DNA of 64,000 bases from the NCBI RefSeq assembly GCF_046719735.1, contig NZ_JAUTWQ010000003.1, positions 62,001 to 126,000 on the forward strand. The letters are read 5' to 3'. Position numbers and translations under genes: made by a program. The first letter of the stretch is position 1. Each line of letters opens with the position of its first letter. The notes beneath the pieces were generated by a model. It was given only the letters and a program-made list of their open reading frames with translations. It did not search any database and was not told the DNA's origin. Shown piece by piece: positions 8,511 through 16,529 of the stretch. The DNA comes from Halobacillus_B rhizosphaerae (lineage in GTDB: Bacteria; Bacillota; Bacilli; Bacillales; Halobacillaceae).

Positions 8511-9017
8511 TTATTTTTCCCCTTCTGAAAATTTGGGCAACCAATGTGGTAATCCATCCTCATCCCATATTGCAGTCCAAGTTCTACGCTCATCGTCTTC
8601 TGGTGGTACAAGAATTTTCTTACCTTCGATTACTTCACGTAGTTCCCAACCATGATCTCGAATGGCAAGAAATGCATCTGCAAGTTTACTATTTATAGAA
8701 GGTTTACTTTCTGGTACTTTTATAAATGATCCACAATCAAGGCATTTTCGTTTTGGTGGGCTTGATAAATATAATTCATCAGATAGTCTAGAGTGTTTAC
8801 ATTCTTTTGAAATTTCTTCTTTGACGAATATAAACTCCTTTTCATTAAGTACAGAGTGCAACTTCCAACCTCTTTCTTCTAAATTATTAAACATAGAAGT
8901 AAGTGTATGGTTGTAACTAAAGTTTAATGGCACAGACGTTTCGCATATAAATTTCCAATCAATATCGACTTTTCTTAATTTCTCTCCTTTTAATAAACCA
9001 TATTCCAAAGTATTCAC
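8511..9017 (-). CDS. Zinc-knuckle hypothetical protein
   Basis: 168 residues. The middle has CKHSRLSDELYLSSPPKRKC followed by LDCG, a Cys/His cluster likely to bind zinc. The same cluster recurs in the protein at 15716. Flanking segments, GWKLHSVLNEKEFIFV and GWELREVIEGKKILVPP, look like two copies of a small beta unit. Function unknown. Confidence 0.75.
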   Translation of the reverse strand: MNTLEYGLLKGEKLRKVDIDWKFICETSVPLNFSYNHTLTSMFNNLEERGWKLHSVLNEKEFIFVKEEISKECKHSRLSDELYLSSPPKRKCLDCGSFIKVPESKPSINSKLADAFLAIRDHGWELREVIEGKKILVPPEDDERRTWTAIWDEDGLPHWLPKFSEGEK

Positions 9018-9037
9018 TCCTTTATAAAATGAAAGTT

Positions 9038-9223
9038 TTATACATTGTAAAGATTGATACCCAATTCAAAACTTTCTTCTGCAAATTCACCTTTATTGTA
9101 AATCCCTATGTATGTTCCATCTGTGAAAAAAATAAGAATGCATCCATTTTCCTTTTCGGTCACTTTTTTAATAGTCTTTCCAATTAATTCTTTAAAATTA
9201 TCAATATCCGACTTAGTTTTCAT
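9038..9223 (-). CDS. Small hypothetical protein
   Basis: 61 residues from ATG 9221-9223; a TTG at 9230-9232 overlapping the previous stop is an alternative start. The core is beta-rich with GCILIFFTDGTYIGIY. Function unknown. Confidence 0.7.
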   Translation of the reverse strand: MKTKSDIDNFKELIGKTIKKVTEKENGCILIFFTDGTYIGIYNKGEFAEESFELGINLYNV

Positions 9224-9228
9224 GTTTG

Positions 9229-9396
9229 TCAACCCATCCCTTCAAAAAATCCTGCAATTAAAAGAATAATAAGTATAGGCAACCAAAACACTGACGTTAT
9301 AATCCGATCTGACAGTGGTACGTCATGATGATATGGGACAGTGAAATAAACAATTACACCTATAAATATATAGATAGCAATTATTAAACCAATCAT
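9229..9396 (-). CDS. 55-residue two-span membrane protein
   Basis: Hydrophobic segments at residues 3-20 and 33-51 flank a short loop with PYHHDVPLSDR. The ATG overlaps the stop of the 41-residue gene before it (ATGA). Likely a small inner-membrane protein; function unknown. Confidence 0.65.
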   Translation of the reverse strand: MIGLIIAIYIFIGVIVYFTVPYHHDVPLSDRIITSVFWLPILIILLIAGFFEGMG

Positions 9397-9518
9397 GGTC
9401 TAATTCCTTCTGCTAAATACATGAGTGTAATACCAATTCCTTCTAAACGAATTTTCATAAATCCAAGTGCTATCCAAACAATTGTTTGTGCAATTCCATT
9501 CATTATGTATTTCTTCAT
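9393..9518 (-). CDS. 41-residue small membrane-associated protein
   Basis: ATG at 9516-9518 is preceded by GGGAG. The product starts MKKYIMNGIAQTIVWIALGF and has one amphipathic or membrane helix. It is translationally coupled to 9229-9396. Confidence 0.6.
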   Translation of the reverse strand: MKKYIMNGIAQTIVWIALGFMKIRLEGIGITLMYLAEGIRP

Positions 9519-9528
9519 ATTAATCTCC

Positions 9529-9774
9529 CTAAGTATGTTTAATTTTAGTTAATTCAATTTCAACCTTGTCAATTCCAACATAAACACCCTTTATAGGTTC
9601 ACCATAGCCATTCAAAAATTCTGGTGCATTTCTCTCATCATTGTATATGGTAGAAATTTTATAACTTAGAGTATCCTCGCTAATAATTGTTTTTTTAAGT
9701 TCTTCTAGGAATGGTGTAATATATTCGATTCTTTCCTCTTCTGTCATTTCATCCCATTGGTTTCTATATGCCAT
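9529..9774 (-). CDS. Hypothetical protein
   Basis: 81 residues from MAYRNQWDEMTEEERIEY, a start that overlaps the upstream stop by 11 bases. Acidic helical N-terminus and beta C-terminus (GVYVGIDKVEIELTKI). Function unknown. Confidence 0.7.
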   Translation of the reverse strand: MAYRNQWDEMTEEERIEYITPFLEELKKTIISEDTLSYKISTIYNDERNAPEFLNGYGEPIKGVYVGIDKVEIELTKIKHT

Positions 9775-10006
9775 CTTCACATTCATCCTTTTTAAAATAT
9801 TCTTCGTAGTCTGAAATAGTAGCATTGTTTTGATTGATTTTTAATTCATCATCCCACTCAAATTCTTTTGATTCTTTTAAAGTAGCAATTTCAAACCCAA
9901 CCCATAATTCATAACCCAAATTTTCCAAAGCATGTTTTATATTTTCAATATCAAGATCATCATTGGCATCTATCAAATAAATTCCTGCTTTATAAACTTT
10001 TGCCAT
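9764..10006 (-). CDS. Hypothetical protein
   Basis: 80 residues. ATG 10004-10006 is spaced 6 bases from GGAGGA, better than the TTG at 10010-10012. It begins MAKVYKAGIYLIDANDDLDI, an alpha/beta pattern with an acidic tail. Function unknown. Confidence 0.7.
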   Translation of the reverse strand: MAKVYKAGIYLIDANDDLDIENIKHALENLGYELWVGFEIATLKESKEFEWDDELKINQNNATISDYEEYFKKDECEDGI

Positions 10007-10008
10007 TC

Positions 10009-10341
10009 TCAATCCTCCACTTCTATTCCCCAGAATCCAAAACCATGAGGATCACTTGCATCATATTGGTATTCTGTTGGAATTAGATTTTTGGTAATGC
10101 ACATGCAGTGTCTACAAGCTTTACCTTCCCAATCAAAACCACTACCATAGTCAGAGTAGATCACCACATCTTCGTCTTTTTCACAGGTGCATTCTCTCCA
10201 TTCATGGTTTCTCCAATTTTCAGACATTTCCTTATTTGTCTTGTAAAGGGCAGGAATACACACATCAGAAGTTCCATCATACTCATAGTGCATTACAAGA
10301 TTATCTTTTTTAAATGTTACTGTTCCACTAGCATGACTCAT
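10009..10341 (-). CDS. Putative metal-binding hypothetical protein
   Basis: 110 residues, with CTCEKDEDVV and GKACRHCMCI giving a Cys/His cluster that could bind zinc. No known family recognised. Confidence 0.72.
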   Translation of the reverse strand: MSHASGTVTFKKDNLVMHYEYDGTSDVCIPALYKTNKEMSENWRNHEWRECTCEKDEDVVIYSDYGSGFDWEGKACRHCMCITKNLIPTEYQYDASDPHGFGFWGIEVED

Positions 10342-10370
10342 TTAAATACCTCCTGCATAAAAGGATAATT

Positions 10371-10709
10371 TTATTCATAAAAATTACGATCTATATATCC
10401 ATAACCAATAAATGTACGTTTGAAGTTATCACCATTTAAGTATTCATCTGCATTACTAAATTCATATAGCCTTTGTCTATTTTTCATGTAGATTGTTTTC
10501 TCTATAGAGAAGCCATATGATTGCATGAGTTTGTAGCCAGAATATATTTTATAGGAGTCAATTGGAATCCAGTAACCTTCTTCACTTCTGACTACAATTT
10601 TAATACCCTTCTTAGATACTCTTGAGAAATAAAACTCTCCTTCTAAGAAAGTAGCATTTTTATTTAGTACAATATTTTTCTTGGCTTTTAAGATTCTGAC
10701 TTCGATCAT
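10371..10709 (-). CDS. Hypothetical protein
   Basis: 112 residues, basic and beta-rich (IKIVVRSEEGYWIPIDSYKI), ending in aromatic-rich FIGYGYIDRNFYE. The ribosome site AGGGGTG precedes the ATG. Function unknown. Confidence 0.72.
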   Translation of the reverse strand: MIEVRILKAKKNIVLNKNATFLEGEFYFSRVSKKGIKIVVRSEEGYWIPIDSYKIYSGYKLMQSYGFSIEKTIYMKNRQRLYEFSNADEYLNGDNFKRTFIGYGYIDRNFYE

Positions 10710-10759
10710 CTATTTCACCCCTTTAGATTCCTCTGTTGACCTTTCATTTCTCTACCACT

Positions 10760-10990
10760 TTAAAGTAATTGATTTTCGTTTGACTGCCAAACACTAATAT
10801 GAAAACCATCAACCATATTAAGTTTTTTAGTTCTAATTGTGCCATTTTCAAAATATGAGAAGTCATTCATTTCCTTTACTTTATTAATTGCTTCCTGTCT
10901 CGTTTCAGCTACAACTAATTCAGTTTTCGCATTATAATCTCCATATTCTGCACCATTATCTAAGTCTATTCTAAATAGAAACACTAACAA
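10760..10990 (-). CDS. Hypothetical protein
   Basis: 76 residues with ELVVAETRQEAINKVKEM, a strand-helix unit common in small phage proteins that modulate host functions. No specific match. Confidence 0.7.
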   Translation of the reverse strand: MLVFLFRIDLDNGAEYGDYNAKTELVVAETRQEAINKVKEMNDFSYFENGTIRTKKLNMVDGFHISVWQSNENQLL

Positions 10991-11019
10991 ATTCCTCCTT
11001 GGTTAAAATAAGAGTTTTA

Positions 11020-11193
11020 TCAATCTTCTTTTAGATTTTCAACAGCTTGATTAATGATTTTATGTATTTCCACAAACTTATCTCTATCTGTTCTACTGTC
11101 ATCTTTTACCACATGCTTAATGTAAACCATTGCATGTGCATGTACTGTATCAATCTTGGCATTTCTGAAAACTTTATTATAGTTGTTTTCCAT
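11020..11193 (-). CDS. 57-residue hypothetical protein
   Basis: ATG at 11191-11193 after GGAGATATCAAA. Helical and His-rich in part (KIDTVHAHAMVYIKHVVKDD). Function unknown. Confidence 0.65.
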   Translation of the reverse strand: MENNYNKVFRNAKIDTVHAHAMVYIKHVVKDDSRTDRDKFVEIHKIINQAVENLKED

Positions 11194-11207
11194 TTTGATA
11201 TCTCCTT

Positions 11208-11843
11208 TTATTCATCATCTTTACTAGCAATGGCATCCTCAATACAAACCATTAGAATTGCATCATATAAAGGAATGTTACTTGTATCTTTCACTTCCAA
11301 ATCATAAGAATTTGTTAGTGCAAAATTCTTGCTAACCTTGTAATCAACATTTCCCTTATTGTCCATGAAATTATTTTTCTTCATTACAGAGAAATTAATT
11401 TGGTCACTTACTCCGATCTGTTTCTGATTCTTGTCAAAGAAATGAAAGTAGTAACCGATTGAAGTAAATTTAGTGGCAGTCTTTTCACCTATGAATCCTA
11501 ATGTCTTACCTTTTTTATCTTGAATAACTGCTGACCTGCTCAATCTACCAAATCTTTTGATCTCTTGCTCTTGAATGATTATGTTGCCATCAGTATCTTT
11601 CATGGTAAATTTATCACCAAACATTTTAATTAGCTCACCTTCGACTGTGGCAACTTTTTTACCATCCACTTCAATAACATATTCTTTAGATAGAGAAAAT
11701 GGTTGTTCATTTACAGTGATTGTCTTGGCATTGTTTAAAGTTTCTAGAGACTCTTCTACACTAGGTTTATCCTGTGGTGTTGGAGTAGTGCAACCTGCAA
11801 GCAGAAGGACAGACATTAACAATAAAGTAATTATTTGTTTCAC
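11208..11843 (-). CDS. Secreted lipoprotein
   Basis: 211 residues. MKQIITLLLMSVLLLAGC is a type II signal peptide with lipobox LAGC (lipidated Cys18), so the mature protein is anchored outside the membrane. The rest is beta-rich in a LURP-one/tubby-like pattern (VEGELIKMFGDKFTMKDTDG, then SIGYYFHFFDKN). A lipoprotein from an early region could alter the cell surface, for example superinfection exclusion; that is inference. Confidence 0.8.
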   Translation of the reverse strand: MKQIITLLLMSVLLLAGCTTPTPQDKPSVEESLETLNNAKTITVNEQPFSLSKEYVIEVDGKKVATVEGELIKMFGDKFTMKDTDGNIIIQEQEIKRFGRLSRSAVIQDKKGKTLGFIGEKTATKFTSIGYYFHFFDKNQKQIGVSDQINFSVMKKNNFMDNKGNVDYKVSKNFALTNSYDLEVKDTSNIPLYDAILMVCIEDAIASKDDE

Positions 11844-11846
11844 TTG

Positions 11847-12122
11847 TTATACATCTTCCTTTCTTCTTAATTCATGAAACCGTTTTAAGATGAATTGTGG
11901 ATATTGTGATTCGTCAACAGATTTTTCAAGCAAATCAAACATTTTTCTTTCGTGTTCTAGATGTAGTTCAAGCATTTTGCTTTCACCTTGAAGTCTAATT
12001 ATTTCCGTTCTCATTTGTCCAAATATACTACCAAGTTCTAACATTGAATCATATTCTAAATTTAATACTTCACCAACATGTGATACTTGTTTCCAGAGTT
12101 TATCAAGTTCTTCTTTATTCAT
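11847..12122 (-). CDS. Coiled-coil hypothetical protein
   Basis: 91 residues, almost all helical (MRTEIIRLQGESKMLELHLE). The start overlaps the stop of the zinc-ribbon gene upstream (TAATG). Function unknown. Confidence 0.72.
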   Translation of the reverse strand: MNKEELDKLWKQVSHVGEVLNLEYDSMLELGSIFGQMRTEIIRLQGESKMLELHLEHERKMFDLLEKSVDESQYPQFILKRFHELRRKEDV

Positions 12123-12271
12123 TATTCATCATGCCCTTCAACCATATATTCACCACATCTACGGCACTTAGGTACATAAGTCAAAGGCTGTGTGATTAAT
12201 GGTATATATTTTTTATTACACTCTTCGCAAACATAAGTTTTTGCAATTAGAAAACCACTTCCAAACCACAT
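12122..12271 (-). CDS. 49-residue zinc-ribbon protein
   Basis: Two Cys pairs, CEEC and CRRC, form a four-Cys zinc ribbon. ATG 12269-12271 follows GGAGGTG by 8 bases. Probably nucleic-acid or protein binding; no target can be given. Confidence 0.7.
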   Translation of the reverse strand: MWFGSGFLIAKTYVCEECNKKYIPLITQPLTYVPKCRRCGEYMVEGHDE

Positions 12272-12287
12272 TTATGTTTCACCTCCA

Positions 12288-12410
12288 TCAGTCAAAATAA
12301 TCTCTCATAATCCAACCAAGATATGTGTAATAACCAATGAAACCCAAACTACTTGCACCGATAATTCCTCCGACAGTCCAAATTAACCACATAGGAATGA
12401 AAATTGTCAT
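12288..12410 (-). CDS. 40-residue small membrane protein
   Basis: ATG 12408-12410 follows GAGGTGATTAA. One long hydrophobic helix (FIPMWLIWTVGGIIGASSLG) with a short charged tail. Function unknown. Confidence 0.6.
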   Translation of the reverse strand: MTIFIPMWLIWTVGGIIGASSLGFIGYYTYLGWIMRDYFD

Positions 12411-12424
12411 TTAATCACCTCACA

Positions 12425-12447
12425 TGTATAAAAGAGAAGTTTTATCA
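12425..12447 (-). repeat. Recurring intercistronic TAAAA-N-TTTTATACA element (type example)
   Basis: Minus strand: TGATAAAACTTCTC then TTTTATACA, lying between a stop codon and GAGGTG. It can pair TAAAA with TTTTA. Close copies lie near 12888, 13072, 13481, 14768, 16018, 16763, 17030, 20887, 21747, 44217, 45087, 45317, 47709, 48080, 55795 and 57769. One near 62812 faces the plus strand. Function unknown; see findings. Confidence 0.6.
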
Positions 12448-12660
12448 ATTCATGTCTTCATTGCAAATCTCACATACACAATAAGAATCCCATTGAGTAC
12501 CTTCACTTTTTCTTGCAGAAGTACCATCATCAAAAGTGTGAGTGCATTTTTCCAATAACTCATTTAGTTCCATATTTTGCTTCATTTCAAGTAGCTGTGC
12601 TTCATGTTTATGATTTAGTTTCATGATCTCAATATCATGTGCTAGTTTACTGTATTTCAT
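12445..12660 (-). CDS. Small zinc-knuckle protein with helical head
   Basis: 71 residues. A His/Glu-rich helix (IEIMKLNHKHEAQLLEMKQN) is followed by CTHTFDD and CVCEICNEDMN, a likely zinc site. Function unknown. Confidence 0.7.
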   Translation of the reverse strand: MKYSKLAHDIEIMKLNHKHEAQLLEMKQNMELNELLEKCTHTFDDGTSARKSEGTQWDSYCVCEICNEDMN

Positions 12661-12879
12661 TTATTTCACCTCTTCTAAAGGGTACATTGCCATAATTTCA
12701 CGATAGCCCACTAGTAACATTTGTTCACTTTCTTCATTCCAAAAGGCACTCAAACCACTTGGGTTAAAGTTTTCACATTTACCTACAAACTGACGATTTT
12801 TTCCACCGACATACTCTTCATAGAATACCAAGTAATTACCATTGCCAATATAATTAAGATTTTCTCTCATAGTGTTCAC
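12661..12879 (-). CDS. Hypothetical protein
   Basis: 72 residues, beta-rich (LNYIGNGNYLVFYEEYVGG). It abuts 12445-12660 directly and is probably translated from the same message. Function unknown. Confidence 0.7.
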   Translation of the reverse strand: MNTMRENLNYIGNGNYLVFYEEYVGGKNRQFVGKCENFNPSGLSAFWNEESEQMLLVGYREIMAMYPLEEVK

Positions 12880-12897
12880 CTCAATGTATAAAAAGTT

Positions 12898-13056
12898 TTA
12901 TTCATTATTACATCTTTTCTCAATTTCCTCATACTGAATACTTTTAACTAATTCAACAATCATACTAACTATATCTTTTTGTACAGGTGTTTTAGGTAGA
13001 ATTGTTTCTGCTAATTTTTTAATATTTCGAAGGTCTTCTAATTGTTTTTCGTTCAT
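12898..13056 (-). CDS. 52-residue helical hypothetical protein
   Basis: ATG 13054-13056 after GAGGTGATGAC. Helical throughout (KQLEDLRNIKKLAETILP). Function unknown. Confidence 0.65.
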   Translation of the reverse strand: MNEKQLEDLRNIKKLAETILPKTPVQKDIVSMIVELVKSIQYEEIEKRCNNE

Positions 13057-13085
13057 GTCATCACCTCACATGTATAAAAAAAGTT

Positions 13086-13466
13086 TTATTCATAATCTCT
13101 AAGAAAATCATTCAACCTTGTTTTATATGTATTACTTTCTGAAATAAATTCTGCTAAAATCATATAGGCTTCTTTTTCCTTTTCTTCTTCCCAATCATCA
13201 GAATGTACAACTGCAAAACCATTGTCATTATCATAATGATTATATACAACCGACATTGCACTATCTGATTCAAAGTTTCCAAGAGATTTTTGTTTCTCCC
13301 ATTCATTAAATCTTTCTTTTGATAGATAGCCTTTCCCTAGACACCAAAACATGTAACTAGGAATAGTTAAATTGCTTTCAAAATAATCAAGGAAATCTTC
13401 TCCCATTTCCATTTGCCAATTTATTATAACTTTATAGATGTCATCTTTATTCAATTGGTTAAACAT
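13086..13466 (-). CDS. Hypothetical acidic protein
   Basis: 126 residues with many Trp, Tyr and Asp/Glu (VVHSDDWEEEKEKEAYMILA). Strong acidity is common in phage proteins that mimic DNA, but nothing specific supports that here. Function unknown. Confidence 0.72.
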   Translation of the reverse strand: MFNQLNKDDIYKVIINWQMEMGEDFLDYFESNLTIPSYMFWCLGKGYLSKERFNEWEKQKSLGNFESDSAMSVVYNHYDNDNGFAVVHSDDWEEEKEKEAYMILAEFISESNTYKTRLNDFLRDYE

Positions 13467-13498
13467 CTTTTCACCTCACTATGTATAAAAGGAAAGTT

Positions 13499-13639
13499 TT
13501 ATCCGTTGTTGATTTCTTTAATTACTTCTAATGCTTTTTCTGTAATATCAACTTTAATCACAGTACCTTCATCTTCAACTTCAAGAATAACTGCATCCAT
13601 CTCTGTATAAATTTTAACTTTAGGATTTACTAACATCAT
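13499..13639 (-). CDS. 46-residue hypothetical protein
   Basis: ATG 13637-13639 (a second ATG follows) after a near-perfect AAGGAGGTAAA. Acidic beta-alpha peptide (MDAVILEVEDEGTVIKVDI). Function unknown. Confidence 0.65.
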   Translation of the reverse strand: MMLVNPKVKIYTEMDAVILEVEDEGTVIKVDITEKALEVIKEINNG

Positions 13640-13671
13640 TTTACCTCCTTTGTAAAAAGTCGCATTTTAAT

Positions 13672-13809
13672 TTATCTGTTCAATATATCTTCTATTTCCT
13701 TCTTAATTTTCAATCTTCTCAATAGGTCATCTGTTTCTTTTTTAAAAGGGTGAGTTATATTTGTAGCCACACATGGTCGTTTGTTAGGGTTCTTTTTAAT
13801 ACGTGCCAT
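13672..13809 (-). CDS. 45-residue basic hypothetical protein
   Basis: It starts inside the end of the preceding gene (14-base overlap). Basic head MARIKKNPNKRP, then a helix DDLLRRLKIKKEIEDIL. Function unknown. Confidence 0.6.
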   Translation of the reverse strand: MARIKKNPNKRPCVATNITHPFKKETDDLLRRLKIKKEIEDILNR

Positions 13810-14038
13810 TTACTTTTCCAACTTCTTCAATTATTTCATTAACTGTCAAATGGAAAGGCTCTTTCATATTTTTACCTAGAAACATATGATGCCAAGCATC
13901 ATTAATGTCATTTACTTGCTTTGAGGTTAATTCAGACTTGATTTCTTTCCATAATGTATGTGCTTTTTGTTGAGTATATATGCAACAAGCCTTGCTTCTA
14001 AACTGTATTAATTTCTTAATCAGATGCTCTTTCTCCAC
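13796..14038 (-). CDS. Hypothetical helical protein
   Basis: 80 residues from a GTG at 14036-14038, six bases after GAGGTG. Helical and basic (KEHLIKKLIQFRSKACCIYT). Function unknown. Confidence 0.65.
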   Translation of the reverse strand: MEKEHLIKKLIQFRSKACCIYTQQKAHTLWKEIKSELTSKQVNDINDAWHHMFLGKNMKEPFHLTVNEIIEEVGKVNGTY

Positions 14039-14058
14039 TTGTTTCACCTCATAAAATA

Positions 14059-14223
14059 TCAATCGCTAGTAATTGTAAAACTGTTATCATCTTCATCAAT
14101 AGTTATAACGATCTCTCTCACTGGTGCATTTTCACAATCGCTAAACTCTTGCATATCAGTTGCCAGTTCCTTAATTACTTTCATTAACTCATTAACTGTT
14201 TTTGCTCCCTGTTGCATACTCAT
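14059..14223 (-). CDS. 54-residue hypothetical protein
   Basis: ATG 14221-14223 after AGAGGTGG. Helical first half (TVNELMKVIKELATDMQEF), beta second half (VREIVITIDEDDNSFTIT). Function unknown. Confidence 0.65.
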   Translation of the reverse strand: MSMQQGAKTVNELMKVIKELATDMQEFSDCENAPVREIVITIDEDDNSFTITSD

Positions 14224-14244
14224 ATTTTCCACCTCTAAATTTAT

Positions 14245-14490
14245 TTAGTCCTTGATACATTCACAATTTCCTAGAGAGTACATCATTTTTTTATGGTTAT
14301 TTGAAAATTTACCATGTGTCCATGAAACTTCATGTTTGCCACAATCTTCGCAATAGGAAATTTTAACTGAACAATTTTCATGGATTTCTTTTGTTTTATA
14401 TGTGCAACCAGAGACTACATTATTACAATCACCAGTTTTTATCCAACGTAAAAGTGTTCTCTTCAAGCCAATTAAATGACAGGGAATCAT
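14245..14490 (-). CDS. Cys-rich putative zinc-binding protein
   Basis: 81 residues. The pattern CNNVVSGCTYK, CEDCGKHEV and CECIKD resembles the DUF1660-type phage zinc proteins, which is a loose match. Function unknown. Confidence 0.68.
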   Translation of the reverse strand: MIPCHLIGLKRTLLRWIKTGDCNNVVSGCTYKTKEIHENCSVKISYCEDCGKHEVSWTHGKFSNNHKKMMYSLGNCECIKD

Positions 14491-14530
14491 AATTTCATCC
14501 TCTCTATATTGGTTAAAAGTCGCATTTTAT

Positions 14531-14761
14531 TCATTTAACCATTTCATTTAGTTGCTCTGGTGTAAATTTTCTTCCTGTTCGCTTATAGATTGAAAGACTT
14601 CCAAACTTATCAAAACATGCCTGTTCTTCTATCACCTCATAGAAAATATTATTTTCAAATTCCAGTAATAAATTGAAAACTTGTATAACATCATTGTTTA
14701 AAAGTCTATATGCTCTTACATGTCCTTTTGGTGGCTCTGAGTTTTCTATCCGTTTTATCAT
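14531..14761 (-). CDS. Hypothetical protein
   Basis: 76 residues, MIKRIENSEPPKGHVRAYRL onward; no motif. It lies 31 bases downstream of the methylase stop. Function unknown. Confidence 0.7.
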   Translation of the reverse strand: MIKRIENSEPPKGHVRAYRLLNNDVIQVFNLLLEFENNIFYEVIEEQACFDKFGSLSIYKRTGRKFTPEQLNEMVK

Positions 14762-14792
14762 TCTATCGCCTCTTTATAAAATAGAAGTTTTA

Positions 14793-15665
14793 TCAATCAA
14801 ATACATTTAACCATTCTTGATTTATTTTGTTATTATTTCTATCTCCACTAATGCCACCTTTTTTTCTACCTTCTGAAATTAAGTGTGAATTTTCAGACAG
14901 TTTTCTACCTTCTGAAACATAAACTTTTATTTTCATTTTATTTATTTTTGCTGATTGTTGTAACTTATGTACATAGTCTATAATATTGAAATCGTAACCA
15001 TAACCAGATGTATTTTGATATGGTGGGTCAATATATATGATACTGTTGTTCTCTGGTATTGATAAATCATTAATATCTGTACAAACAGCTTTAATATTGT
15101 CCATTTTATCTAAAATCATCTTAACTCTTTCAAGTAAAGTGTTTGGCATAGGCATCATGGGATTTACTGGACTTTTACGGTTACTTGTTTTTGTTGGAGT
15201 CCAATAACTCCTAAAGCTTGAAGTACACCACTCGTTCTTATTCTTCAACCAGATGGCTTTTGAACCAAAAGAAGAAGCTTGAAGAATAAGGAATTTATAA
15301 ACTGTATCAATGTTAGCAGGTTGACTGTAAATATATTTAACGTGTTTTTGAATCTCAGATACATTTTTTGGAATTTCATTTATGTATGTGTTAAAAATAT
15401 TAATGTCAAAACTTCCATCTGATATACTTTGCCAAAAACTACCCCAAACACTCTTGTCTAGCATTTTAATGTTTTCTGCTTTTATACCTCTATTAATTAA
15501 TTCAATAGAGACAGACCCACTCCCACAGCATAAATCATAGAATTTAGTATCTTCGTTAATTTCATTTTCTTTATAAAAAATATCAACAATATCTTTTGCT
15601 ATACGACTTTTTCCACCTTGATACGCACAAGGAATGGTTAATTTATCCTTTTTCGTTTTTGACAT
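14793..15665 (-). CDS. Dam-type DNA adenine-N6 methyltransferase
   Basis: 290 residues. The D12-class motifs are present: AYQGGKSR near residues 14-21 (FxGxK-like SAM motif), DLCCGSGSVSIELINRG near 44-60 and the catalytic DPPY in IIYIDPPYQNTSGYG near 209. It methylates adenine in a short site, likely GATC-like by family, in phage or host DNA. Protection against host restriction or marking of replicated DNA is the usual role. No matching endonuclease gene is adjacent, so it looks like an orphan methylase. A weak promoter-like box (15674-15702) lies just upstream. Confidence 0.9.
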   Translation of the reverse strand: MSKTKKDKLTIPCAYQGGKSRIAKDIVDIFYKENEINEDTKFYDLCCGSGSVSIELINRGIKAENIKMLDKSVWGSFWQSISDGSFDINIFNTYINEIPKNVSEIQKHVKYIYSQPANIDTVYKFLILQASSFGSKAIWLKNKNEWCTSSFRSYWTPTKTSNRKSPVNPMMPMPNTLLERVKMILDKMDNIKAVCTDINDLSIPENNSIIYIDPPYQNTSGYGYDFNIIDYVHKLQQSAKINKMKIKVYVSEGRKLSENSHLISEGRKKGGISGDRNNNKINQEWLNVFD

Positions 15666-15667
15666 TT

Positions 15668-15702
15668 AATCACCTTTATATAATTATTTATTGCATTTAT
15701 AA
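15668..15702 (-). promoter_or_regulatory. RBS-proximal operator box before the methylase
   Basis: Minus strand: TTTATA, then AATGCAATAAATAATTA, then TATAAA and the ribosome site AAAGGTG. The spacing fits a weak promoter, and the box matches the phage-wide motif. Confidence 0.55.
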
Positions 15703-15715
15703 AACTCGCATTTTA

Positions 15716-16015
15716 TTAATCTAATTCTGTTATTCCTTGTTGAATTGATAATCTTAAACTTGCAATATGCTCTAATCTAGTATTGTCGAATTTATCTCTA
15801 GAATTTTGAATGTCCGTTTCCATCGACTCTAAGCACTCTAATATATCAATTAAAATTTCTCTGGTTGTCAATTTCTTATTTAAGTTTTTTTGCAATTGTG
15901 CTTCTGTAAAGAATCCTCCACAATCTAAGCATTTTCTTTTAGGTGGTTCTGATAGGTATATACAATCTTGAAGATTGGTATGCTTGCATGAATTTTTTTC
16001 ATTCATATTTTTCAC
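15716..16015 (-). CDS. Zinc-knuckle protein, paralogue of 8511-9017 module
   Basis: 99 residues. CKHTNLQDCIYLSEPPKRKC then LDCGGFF matches the cluster in 8511-9017 almost residue for residue. It is followed by a helical tail. The shared knuckle on different partners suggests a shuffled module. Function unknown. Confidence 0.72.
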   Translation of the reverse strand: MKNMNEKNSCKHTNLQDCIYLSEPPKRKCLDCGGFFTEAQLQKNLNKKLTTREILIDILECLESMETDIQNSRDKFDNTRLEHIASLRLSIQQGITELD

Positions 16016-16039
16016 CTCTGTATAAAATGGAAATTTTCT

Positions 16040-16195
16040 TCAAAGTAATTTTACTAATTTTTGTAGGTCATCTTTGGCTATTCTTACATAATTATGATTA
16101 ATAGTTATGTAAACATGATTTTCTCCAATATCGAACTCTATACCTTCTACAGCTTCTTCTTGACTGCTTACTTCTTTATCAATTACAACTTTCAT
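16040..16195 (-). CDS. 51-residue hypothetical protein
   Basis: ATG at 16193-16195 inside the 3-prime end of the preceding gene. Beta-rich (GENHVYITINHNYVRIAK). Function unknown. Confidence 0.65.
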   Translation of the reverse strand: MKVVIDKEVSSQEEAVEGIEFDIGENHVYITINHNYVRIAKDDLQKLVKLL

Positions 16196-16457
16196 TTAAT
16201 TCGATCTCCTTCACAATGTCTTCAAGCTCTTCTTCACCATGAATATCTCTTACCATTTCCAAATAATGAGACATAGGGTATTCATCTTCTAAATCCTGAA
16301 ATCTATATTCGAAATCTCTGGTTGCTTCTTTTATTGCTTCGGCAATAAAAAATTTCCTCAATTTTCTCTTAGACATATTTACCAAAATGAAATTATCTAC
16401 AATAGTAGACCAAACTGAATATTTGCCATTTGTTTGTTTAACAATTCTTCTACCCAT
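16179..16457 (-). CDS. Hypothetical protein
   Basis: 92 residues: basic N-terminus (MGRRIVKQTNGKYSVWSTIV) and acidic helical C-terminus. First gene after the promoter at 16488-16516. Function unknown. Confidence 0.72.
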   Translation of the reverse strand: MGRRIVKQTNGKYSVWSTIVDNFILVNMSKRKLRKFFIAEAIKEATRDFEYRFQDLEDEYPMSHYLEMVRDIHGEEELEDIVKEIELNESCN

Positions 16458-16487
16458 GCCTAAACCTCCTGTATGTATCGTAATTTT

Positions 16488-16516
16488 ATTATATAATAAT
16501 TTGTTGCATTTGTAAA
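16488..16516 (-). promoter_or_regulatory. Operator-containing promoter
   Basis: TTTACA, 17 bases with ATGCAACAAATTAT, TATAAT. It reads toward 16457. Confidence 0.8.
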
Positions 16517-16529
16517 GTGCAACAATAAT

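Noticed and set aside
15668..15702. Strong promoter before the methylase
   Set aside because: TTTATA is a poor -35; called an operator box with at most weak promoter activity.
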